NCBI GenBank assembly: GCA_019310865.1
Contig: JAFDDL010000007.1
Location: 8,075 to 36,287, forward strand
Direction: 5' to 3'
From: Deltaproteobacteria bacterium
GTDB taxonomy: Bacteria; Desulfobacterota; Desulfobacteria; Desulfobacterales; JAFDDL01
DNA length: 28,213 bases
Part shown: positions 7,211 through 14,044 of the stretch, one piece after another
Numbering within the stretch: position 1 is the first letter of the stretch
Layout: every line of letters begins with the position of its first letter
The notes under the pieces: model-generated
The model's input: only the letters and a program-made list of their open reading frames with translations
Databases searched by the model: none
What the model was told of the DNA's origin: nothing
Made by a program: the position numbers and the translations under genes

Positions 7211-7606
7211 TTACCACACAGTTTTCACATGGCGGTACTGGAGAAGTTTTTGATCCTTTGTAATGATGGTTGCATCCATGGTCAAAGCGGATGCCACAAT
7301 GATTCGATCGGCAGGGTCGGCATGAAGATTCCCCGGCAATTGAACTGATTTCACAGAAATCCTGTTATTGATCTCGATAAAATTGACAAAGGGCAACGCT
7401 TCGGTTTTGTCAATCCAGTCCGGTACATCCAGGGACAATTTCAATCGCCCTTTACTTGCAAGCAACGCCACCTCCCATGAACTGATGGTGGAAATGTAAA
7501 CCGCTTTTTCGGATACAGCGGTGTCAATGGCTTTTTGGGCGTTTTGTGAAAGAAGCGCCGGGTTGCTGACCCACCAGAGCCAGGCGTGAGTGTCCAGAAT
7601 AATCAC
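7211..7606 (-). CDS. PIN-domain toxin (VapC-like ribonuclease)
   Basis: The product has 131 residues. The PIN fold is marked by the N-terminal ILDTHAWLWW with Asp5, a central Glu45 in SSWEVALLA, and the DPADRIIVASAL motif with Asp97 and Asp100, followed by DATIITKDQ with Asp111 and Asp118. These acidic residues form the metal-binding site of VapC ribonucleases. Translation begins with GTG at 7606, which overlaps the antitoxin stop by four bases (GTGA), so the two are translationally coupled. All catalytic acids are present, so the toxin is probably functional. Confidence 0.9.
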   Translation of the reverse strand: MIILDTHAWLWWVSNPALLSQNAQKAIDTAVSEKAVYISTISSWEVALLASKGRLKLSLDVPDWIDKTEALPFVNFIEINNRISVKSVQLPGNLHADPADRIIVASALTMDATIITKDQKLLQYRHVKTVW

Positions 7607-7836
7607 TTTAAAGCCTCCCAGTCTTCCAACCCCACCGGATCGGTCGGGCCTTCGTATTGTAAGACGGACCCCCGCAAGGTTTTTAATGCCGCCATTGGGT
7701 CCTCCGTATACGGGATGATCTTTAAGACGGGCACAGAATGATCCGTAATAATCAACGCTTTACCGGTTTTTTGAACTTGCCGGAAATATTTAAGGGCGTG
7801 GGGCTTGAATATAGATTTAGATACAACATTTTCCAT
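7603..7836 (-). CDS. Phd/YefM-family antitoxin
   Basis: The product has 77 residues, with a Phd-like N-terminal DNA-binding part (SKSIFKPHALKYFRQVQKTG then LIITDHSVPVLKIIPY) and an acidic C-terminal tail (YEGPTDPVGLEDWEALK) suited to wrap the toxin. The frame is open further upstream to 7866, but the ATG at 7836 has an excellent ribosome-binding site (AAAGGAG, six bases away), so I use it. It is coupled to the PIN toxin downstream. A set of inverted repeats 23-53 bases upstream is a likely autoregulatory operator. Confidence 0.85.
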   Translation of the reverse strand: MENVVSKSIFKPHALKYFRQVQKTGKALIITDHSVPVLKIIPYTEDPMAALKTLRGSVLQYEGPTDPVGLEDWEALK

Positions 7837-7858
7837 TATCGGCTCCTTTATGATGCTT

Positions 7859-7889
7859 ATGACCACGGTATCATGACCCCGTGGTCATG
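7859..7889 (-). promoter_or_regulatory. Probable operator of the Phd/PIN pair
   Basis: Three half-sites of ATGACC are present: direct at 7859-7864 and 7873-7878, inverted (GGTCAT) at 7883-7888. They make two overlapping palindromes, ATGACCACGG/CCGTGGTCAT (10-bp arms, 7859-7868 and 7879-7888) and CATGACC/GGTCATG (7-bp arms, 7872-7878 and 7883-7889). Phd-type antitoxins bind such repeated palindromes next to their start. Confidence 0.6.
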
Positions 7890-8328
7890 TCATGGCCGCC
7901 TTCTCCTACCTGGACGCCCTGGCTGGTCTCTTAACTTGAACTTGAGTTAACTGATTGACATCATGGGGATAATTCCTTAAAAGATGGGTCAAAAGTCTCT
8001 TAAACAATCACTTTAGGCATCGAAAACACCCTTTTAAGGAAATCCGGATAATGGCGCGGGCTGCGCCGAAGGCAATGACGCCGAGATTTCCAACTTTGGT
8101 GTTAAGAAGGGGAAAAATTTACTTGACAATCATTTTTTTGGCTGTCATTGATTGATCAGTCAATTAGTAAGTATCCTTTTAAATTAATCGATTGATCAAT
8201 TTGTTTAGAACGTTATCGAGCACTAAATTTATGAAAAGGTCCCTGTGGTAAAATTTTTCGCAAGCCTTGATCTCAAACAGATAAGCGCAGACATCGAATT
8301 GCCTATTTCTGGATGGACACTAAATAAC
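7890..8328. other. Gene-free stretch with palindromic sites
   Basis: No gene is recognisable in these 439 bases. A TTGACA occurs at 8123-8128 and two palindromic sites follow it (8147-8200, listed separately). Together they look like a rightward promoter with operators but with no gene behind it; the only downstream start (8231) opens a six-codon frame. The minus-strand MFS gene ends at 8329 and shows no clear terminator here. Confidence 0.45.
8147..8200. promoter_or_regulatory. Two palindromic candidate operators
   Basis: Site one, ATTGATTGATCAGTCAAT (8147-8164), is an 18-bp palindrome with one mismatched pair. Site two, ATTGATCAAT (8191-8200), is perfect. Both contain GATTGATC (8150-8157 and 8190-8197), an octamer that recurs ahead of the AOR gene and of the receptor genes. 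The size and symmetry suit a TetR-family dimer; the binder is unknown. Confidence 0.45.
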
Positions 8329-9687
8329 TTACTTCATCTGTAGCTGCTTGCGAATCTGTTCATGCCGTACTTTGGTGAGTGGGTATTTCAACATACAAAC
8401 AGCCGTCAATAGTGAAAATAACAGCGGCAAGAATACAAAGGTAATCAGGAGCCCGTTCACAGCCTCTGGTGAATTCTGTATAGCAGGATCAAAACCGACC
8501 TGATCGAGTACAAGATAAGAAATACCAACCGCCAACGCATTCCCCAATTTGTATGTAGTCGACATTAGTGCAAAGTAGAGACCTGATCGGTTGTGGCCGG
8601 AGCGTAACTCTTCTTGATCAACTACGTCAGCAACCATTGATCGGATCAATATTTGCGGGCCCGCAAATCCGAGCCCAACCGCTGCGGTGAGTCCCAGAAA
8701 GGCGACTAGTGACCCAGACTTGTCAATAATCAAGAACAAAAGAATCGCAAGAGCTGAATACAGGCACACTGTTATTACGGCAATGTGCTTCCCAATTAAA
8801 GAGCTCAATTTGACCCATAAGGGTACAGCAATCATGGCGCTCAAGAAGAAAACAACAAGGCCTATGCTGTCATAATTTCCAAGTAAAAATACCCATTTGG
8901 CAACAAACAGAAACATTGCAGCGGTCGAGCCCACACCAACTGCGACAAAGCATTCGGCAATAAATACGCGCAATATAGCTTTATTGCGAAGCGCTGGAAT
9001 AATTTCAGAAAAGGCAAACGATGGTGCCTTACCTGCCCTGACTCTATCAGGCACAAACCAAGTGATAATGGCAACAGTAATTGGAAGTGTAACAATCAGG
9101 AAAATACCCATCGATGCTGCCTTGTCGTAGGCATCGATATCTGATAAATAACTTAGGACAGCAGGCAGTGACAGCACACCAATTGTTCCAGCAATATTCA
9201 CAGACTCGCGCCAGCCAAACAGACGAGAACGATCATTATAGGATTCTGCCAGATCGGGCGCCCATGACTTGTGAGCGACATCAATCAATGTGAAACCAAT
9301 AAAGAGCATAAATAACAAAAAAAACAAGTACGCTGCGGAACCGGATCCTGGTGATGGCATATAGAGGAACCAAGCAGAAAACATTAAAATCGGTGTGCCT
9401 ATTACTATCCAGTGCTTCCTTCTGCCCCAACGACTTGGAAAGCGATCAATCAGAAGCCCCACCAATGGGTCGGTGACAACATCCCAAACGCGAGCTAGCA
9501 TGAAGATGAAACCGACCGCGGCAAGACCCAATCCGAGTTCTGTTGCGTAGAGTGGTGGCAAATAGACATTTATCGGTATACCTACTGCAGTAATCGGAAT
9601 GGTTAAACTTGAGTATGCCAGTACCCTGCTGGTACTTATTTCTCCGCTATTCGATTGGTTCACTTTATTAGACATTTGACTCACCAT
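8329..9687 (-). CDS. GPH-family (MFS_2) cation symporter, first copy
   Basis: The product has about 452 residues and around 12 membrane segments. The family signature is clear after helix 2: ARVWDVVTDPLVGLLIDR then WGRRKHWIVIGTP, the MelB-type motif of glycoside-pentoside-hexuronide:cation symporters. A second signature lies near residue 345, MVADVVDQEELRSGHNRSG, followed by LYFALMSTTYKLGNALA. It should carry a substrate across the inner membrane with Na+ or H+. The ATG at 9687 shares its A with the stop of the DUF4387 gene, so the two are coupled; an ATG at 9675 behind GGTGAG is an alternative start. It is the last gene of the operon TBDR-AtuA-DUF4387-symporter. GPH members also carry non-sugar cargo, and the neighbours here point away from sugars. 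Confidence 0.88.
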   Translation of the reverse strand: MVSQMSNKVNQSNSGEISTSRVLAYSSLTIPITAVGIPINVYLPPLYATELGLGLAAVGFIFMLARVWDVVTDPLVGLLIDRFPSRWGRRKHWIVIGTPILMFSAWFLYMPSPGSGSAAYLFFLLFMLFIGFTLIDVAHKSWAPDLAESYNDRSRLFGWRESVNIAGTIGVLSLPAVLSYLSDIDAYDKAASMGIFLIVTLPITVAIITWFVPDRVRAGKAPSFAFSEIIPALRNKAILRVFIAECFVAVGVGSTAAMFLFVAKWVFLLGNYDSIGLVVFFLSAMIAVPLWVKLSSLIGKHIAVITVCLYSALAILLFLIIDKSGSLVAFLGLTAAVGLGFAGPQILIRSMVADVVDQEELRSGHNRSGLYFALMSTTYKLGNALAVGISYLVLDQVGFDPAIQNSPEAVNGLLITFVFLPLLFSLLTAVCMLKYPLTKVRHEQIRKQLQMK

Positions 9688-10034
9688 CAAATATCATGTT
9701 CATTCTCCAACTGAATCATAAGCTTCTGAAGCGGGACATGCTGCTGCGCAGAGTACATGTCTATTTCACCAAAGCTTGCTTGGGCAACTGTGCGCGGCAT
9801 ATTAAACTTTACGGCATTAGCGGCATCAAAATAGATAACATCTAAAATATTCTCAAGAGGTACTCCATACAAAGTTGCAAGTATCTCCCTATTAATAGCT
9901 TGATTTTTTTTGATCTTTTCATAGATAGATTTGCTTTTAAACATAATATCAAAAGTCACCTCGAAAGGTGATGCGTTTTTGCTGCGAACAACAGAAGCCA
10001 AACTTATCAATCCTACACTTTTTGTTTTGTTCAT
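9687..10034 (-). CDS. DUF4387-domain protein
   Basis: The product has about 115 residues and covers one DUF4387 domain: SLASVVRSKNASPFEVTFDI near the start, REILATLYGVPLENILDVIYFDA in the middle, and the hallmark SFGEIDMYSAQQHVPL near the end. The frame is open up to 10091, but the ATG at 10034 has AAAGG seven bases upstream and is used here. DUF4387 is known to be encoded beside, or fused to, DUF1446/AtuA proteins, and that partner ends ten bases upstream. The two probably form one enzyme or complex. The biochemical activity has not been settled as far as I know. Confidence 0.8.
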   Translation of the reverse strand: MNKTKSVGLISLASVVRSKNASPFEVTFDIMFKSKSIYEKIKKNQAINREILATLYGVPLENILDVIYFDAANAVKFNMPRTVAQASFGEIDMYSAQQHVPLQKLMIQLENEHDI

Positions 10035-10044
10035 ATTCATGCCT

Positions 10045-11394
10045 TTATCCAAATTCATAATAGCTAACCGGGAAATGTTGACAAGGGTCATCCACTTCCA
10101 TTAAATGATAGAGATTGAACTCATAAGTTTCACCCAACGGTATTTCCAAAGGCGTAAAGATCAGACCGCAATTTCCAGAAGTAGCAATACGGCCGGAATA
10201 AGGCCCATGCAGCAAGGCGATTCTCGCTTTGGAACATACCTGCATGGCAATATCCTGTGTATCAGCCAGGACCTCAACCACGACACAAACCTCTTTCCCC
10301 GGAGTTGGGTCCGGCTCTAGAGGGCCTAAAACACCATCACGCCCATAAACATGAAAAATCATTTTGTAACGCCCCTCGAATTGAGGGTAGCTTTGCTGGG
10401 CAAAACCATTCGACATGCCCTCAAGCTCATCCAGCGCGGCAATTACATTGGGATCACGTATACCCGCAAGAGTAGTTGCGCGATAGCCGACCATCTTGGC
10501 ACCTTCCAGCTTTACCGTATAAGGGGCTGACTTGAATTGGCTGCCGGACACCTTCACTCGGCGATTATCCAATTGTTCAAAGCGGCATTTGGATAAGTCT
10601 AATACCCCACCCGGTCCGGCCAATAAATAAGGATGTGACTTTTCATACATTGTATGGGCAGCCACTGACATTTCCGTGCAGCAAGATTCCCCATTTAATG
10701 GCTCCAGTTCAAAATGATCATCACGCAAGGTACCCAGTATGACCTGGGATGACGGCTGAGCACACATGCCTCCGCACTCCATGATTTTCCCCATGTGCCA
10801 GCAAAGCGCAGGATCAAAACCCTTATGAATACCGTAAGCGGCCAGCGGAACCGGATCATAAGCACGCCCGGCAATAATAACATCGACACCACGCTCTATG
10901 GGCTCAAAAAAAGGCTCAATGCCCATTTGTGCAACTACTGTTGTTGTTTTAGCCAGTTCTTCTTGGGTTAATTCCGGAACCGCTTTTCCGCAAGGCTTCA
11001 CCTTACCGTCATTGAGTTTTTGTTTGACAACGTCTTTTGGAATGTCGGCATAGATACTGGCGATCTTTAGTGAGTACCCTTGCTGCGAGCATATCTCCTT
11101 TGCGATTTTTTGAATAATATCAACTTGCAGGTTCGATCCAGCCCCACCGGCAGAACTGATATAAAGTGGTATTTTATGGCGGTTGACAGCCGTGAGTAAA
11201 ATTAAAAGCTCAGCACGGTAGGAGTCTGCATGACAGGTCATTGAACCGTTGCCAAGCTTTTGAGGACCACTGTCTGTCGATCCTGAGTCAGCGACCATGA
11301 TGTCTGGATTACGCTCTAATCCTTTTAGAAAGTCCTCTTCAGGAAAACCATAACCCAACATACCCGTTGGCGTTAATACTTTAAGTTCTTGCAT
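10045..11394 (-). CDS. Acyclic terpene utilisation AtuA-family protein (DUF1446)
   Basis: The product has 449 residues, the usual size for the family. Hallmarks are the N-terminal MLGYGFPEEDF, VADSGSTDSGPQKLG, the Gly-rich ISSAGGAGSN, the central VDVIIAGRAYDPVPLA followed by GKIMECGGMCAQP, and the C-terminal LLHGPYSGRIATSGNCGLIFTP. AtuA was named from the acyclic terpene (citronellol/geraniol) cluster of Pseudomonas, but its reaction is not firmly known; the family occurs widely next to CoA-dependent enzymes. Here it lies 34 bases after the receptor gene and just before DUF4387, all in one operon. This suggests it acts on whatever the receptor and symporter import, possibly a branched, hydrophobic carboxylic acid. 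That last point is inference. Confidence 0.88.
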   Translation of the reverse strand: MQELKVLTPTGMLGYGFPEEDFLKGLERNPDIMVADSGSTDSGPQKLGNGSMTCHADSYRAELLILLTAVNRHKIPLYISSAGGAGSNLQVDIIQKIAKEICSQQGYSLKIASIYADIPKDVVKQKLNDGKVKPCGKAVPELTQEELAKTTTVVAQMGIEPFFEPIERGVDVIIAGRAYDPVPLAAYGIHKGFDPALCWHMGKIMECGGMCAQPSSQVILGTLRDDHFELEPLNGESCCTEMSVAAHTMYEKSHPYLLAGPGGVLDLSKCRFEQLDNRRVKVSGSQFKSAPYTVKLEGAKMVGYRATTLAGIRDPNVIAALDELEGMSNGFAQQSYPQFEGRYKMIFHVYGRDGVLGPLEPDPTPGKEVCVVVEVLADTQDIAMQVCSKARIALLHGPYSGRIATSGNCGLIFTPLEIPLGETYEFNLYHLMEVDDPCQHFPVSYYEFG

Positions 11395-11428
11395 AATTCA
11401 CAATCTCTCAGCGGTAATTATTAAAAGC

Positions 11429-13774
11429 TTAAAAAGCAAACCGGAGGCTCACGCCTATGGTTCTGGGGCGACCCACTGTAGACTGCGGGGCGCCGTCATA
11501 CAAATCCACTTCCGCGCCATAATCGTAAATGATATGCTCATCAAACATATTATCGACAAACACGGTCAACTGCCAATTTTCCTGTTCAATACCGGCACGA
11601 AAATTGACGATTTCATATGCCGGCGTATCAAAGTCACTCAACAGGCTTTCAGCCGGAGCCTCACCCGTATAGGAATAGCTGGCCCGGGCAAAACCCCACA
11701 GATTTTCCGTAAGAAGGCAATTATATTGCAAGGCGGTGTTGAACATGATTTCAGCGGCCATAGGAATTGGAGTCCCAGCAGGTATCAGGTTACCTTCTAC
11801 CATATAATCATCGTCAGTTTCCGCTTCAAGGAAAGTTCCCCCTACTGACCATTGAAGACCTTTAATGGGTCTTAGAAAAAATTCAACATCAACCCCCATC
11901 GTATGCGCATCACCCGTATTGTCAATGGAATCACCCGCACCTCCAGGCCCTTGTACGGTTACTACCTGCAAGTCGCTCCAGTCCATGTAATAGCCGGCCA
12001 CATTCAATCTGGCACGACCATTCCAGAATGTGCTCTTGAGACCGAGCTCATAGTTGGTCAAGGTTTCGGGATCATAAAAGACCGGGGCGCCGGGCAGTAA
12101 ATAAAGGTTTTGGCCGCCACTGCGAAATCCTTTTGAATATTGAGCATAGCTCATCAAATCATCTGTGAATTTGTACCGAAGCTGCAATGTTGGATTAAAG
12201 ACGCTTGAGTCAGCGCTATTGGTAAAAGTACCGGTTGGGGATAGCAGCGCACTCAGAAAAAACCCATGCTCTGTTGTTGTTGCATCCTGATATTCTTTAA
12301 AATAACGTCCACCCGCTGTTACGGTAAATTTCTCCAAAAAATCATAAGACAATTCACCAAATCCGGCAAATTGCTCGTAGGTTGCTCCCGCATCCACTCT
12401 TAACGCAAAAGCTGCTGCACCGGCAAACGGTGGAAACGGTATTTGTCCTATTGCCGCAGCATAAGCGGAATCCGTAACCGGTATGGTGTGAGCATCCATA
12501 TAAAATCGGGCCTTCTGTTCTTTGTAAAAAGCACCCAAAACCCACCGACAAGGCCCGTCACCTTTTGACACCAGCCGCAGTTCCTGGGAAATGGCTTCTG
12601 ATTCGACAGTTTGGTCAATATACACGCCATCCGGTGTAAACCAAGTCGGCCCTGGCAACCCGAAAACGGACAAACCAGGGAAAATAGGAGTAAAACCACC
12701 CATCATGAAATTGAACCCTTCAATGGTGGAATTAAGATCAGATTGGTCTTCGGTACCTTCCACATCACGATCAAAATAGGAAGTGGACGAGATCAGATCG
12801 GCAAAAGAAAATTCATATTGTATTGTCAAATTTAGTCCCAAAAGATCATCATTAAAAGACTCCGGTGCGAGAGTGGAAAAAGTCATCGAACTAGTTGCAA
12901 AACTATACCGTTCCCTCTCAGATTTTGAATACAATACGGTCGAATCCAGGGTCAGCCTCTCCGACGGCGCAAAACGCAATGCCATACGGACCCCAATCGT
13001 TTCATCACCATTGATATCTTCTTCAATCACCGCACCGGTTGCAGGATCTGTCCGATCAATATATCCCCCCTCATCACCGTATAAGGCGACCAGTCGAATA
13101 GCCATCTTGTCTTTAATCAATGGTAAATTTAACATTCCATTGGCAGTGTAATTGTTCGTCCCATTTTCTGTATGTGAGTATGTCAATTCCACATAGTCGT
13201 CAAATTCTGTGGAATCTGGTTTATTGGAAATCATTCGGATGGTTCCGGACATGGACCCTTCACCAAATAAAGTACCCTGGGGACCGCGCAGCACCTCTAC
13301 CCGGGCCATATCAAAAGTTGCAACATCCGGGAAATACCCGGCCATGGTCAACGGCAATTCATCCATGTAATAACCTACGGCTGCTCCAGGCCCCCCTTGC
13401 ACAGTTGACATCTCTGCAACCCCCCGCATGGTTATTGAGCCCACCCCAGCTTGATAGTTCCTAAGTTCCACTCCCGGGACAGATTCAATCATGCCGCTGA
13501 TATTCTGCGCGCCCATAAAATTCAGATCATCTGCGGAAAAAGCGGTAATTGATTGTGTAACATCCTGTAGCCTTTCTGCCCGCTTGGTCGCGGTGACCAC
13601 GGTGTCTTCAAGGATATAATCATCGGTCTGGCCTCCCGGCGCTTCCTGATCGCCCTCCGTCCCCAGGGCCCCGCCGTTTGGACAAAGCGTAAAAACGGTG
13701 CTGAATAACAGACAGATACTAAGGTGGAGAAATTTCGAAATGAATGTCGATCGATTAATCTGTTCTTGTCGCAT
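11429..13774 (-). CDS. TonB-dependent outer-membrane receptor, second copy
   Basis: The product has 781 residues. A signal peptide spans about residues 1-36 (FLHLSICLLFSTVFTLCPNGG). The TonB-box-like DDYILEDTVVTATKR follows at 51-65, then the plug domain (MGAQNISGMIESVPGVELRN and VEVLRGPQGTLFGEGSMSG) and the beta-barrel, ending in an aromatic residue (GVSLRFAF) as outer-membrane proteins do. A strong ribosome-binding site (AAGGAGGG, five bases from the ATG) sets the start. There is no STN domain, so it does not signal through a FecR-type partner. Its promoter carries a sigma-54 signature and the divergent neighbour is a sigma-54 activator. As first gene of the operon with AtuA, DUF4387 and a symporter it should take up the inducing substrate. 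Confidence 0.92.
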   Translation of the reverse strand: MRQEQINRSTFISKFLHLSICLLFSTVFTLCPNGGALGTEGDQEAPGGQTDDYILEDTVVTATKRAERLQDVTQSITAFSADDLNFMGAQNISGMIESVPGVELRNYQAGVGSITMRGVAEMSTVQGGPGAAVGYYMDELPLTMAGYFPDVATFDMARVEVLRGPQGTLFGEGSMSGTIRMISNKPDSTEFDDYVELTYSHTENGTNNYTANGMLNLPLIKDKMAIRLVALYGDEGGYIDRTDPATGAVIEEDINGDETIGVRMALRFAPSERLTLDSTVLYSKSERERYSFATSSMTFSTLAPESFNDDLLGLNLTIQYEFSFADLISSTSYFDRDVEGTEDQSDLNSTIEGFNFMMGGFTPIFPGLSVFGLPGPTWFTPDGVYIDQTVESEAISQELRLVSKGDGPCRWVLGAFYKEQKARFYMDAHTIPVTDSAYAAAIGQIPFPPFAGAAAFALRVDAGATYEQFAGFGELSYDFLEKFTVTAGGRYFKEYQDATTTEHGFFLSALLSPTGTFTNSADSSVFNPTLQLRYKFTDDLMSYAQYSKGFRSGGQNLYLLPGAPVFYDPETLTNYELGLKSTFWNGRARLNVAGYYMDWSDLQVVTVQGPGGAGDSIDNTGDAHTMGVDVEFFLRPIKGLQWSVGGTFLEAETDDDYMVEGNLIPAGTPIPMAAEIMFNTALQYNCLLTENLWGFARASYSYTGEAPAESLLSDFDTPAYEIVNFRAGIEQENWQLTVFVDNMFDEHIIYDYGAEVDLYDGAPQSTVGRPRTIGVSLRFAF

Positions 13775-13842
13775 GGTTACCCTCCTTTTGCATGTTGGTG
13801 TGGATAATCAATTAGAATTAATGGAAGCTGATTACCTATACT

Positions 13843-13857
13843 GCAAAGGCTATGCCA
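13843..13857 (-). promoter_or_regulatory. Sigma-54 (-24/-12) promoter of the TBDR-AtuA operon
   Basis: Read on the minus strand the sequence is TGGCAT-AGCCT-TTGC, with GG and GC exactly ten bases apart, matching the TGGCAC-N5-TTGC consensus at all but one position. It lies 69 bases upstream of the receptor ATG, giving a leader of about 55 bases. The divergent gene encodes a sigma-54 activator, which makes the call much stronger. Confidence 0.8.
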
Positions 13858-13963
13858 GAATGCGAAAGATCAATCGCAAAACACTTATATAGCTTTTAAT
13901 TCAATAGAATAAGTCACATATTGAGTTGTCTTTTTTCGTCGTACAAATTAAAAATGCATTGTT

Positions 13964-13990
13964 GAAACGATTATTTTGAATAATTCGTTC
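13964..13990. promoter_or_regulatory. Candidate upstream activating site for the PrpR-type activator
   Basis: GAAACGATTATT (13964-13975) and AATAATTCGTTC (13979-13990) form an imperfect inverted repeat with a three-base centre. It sits about 107-133 bases upstream of the -24 element at 13857, the normal distance for an enhancer site of a sigma-54 activator, and 54-80 bases before the activator's own start, so it could also serve autoregulation. Confidence 0.45.
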
Positions 13991-14044
13991 ATACTTGATT
14001 ACAGATGTTTACTTTTTGTTCAGTATATGTTAAGCAAGATTTAA

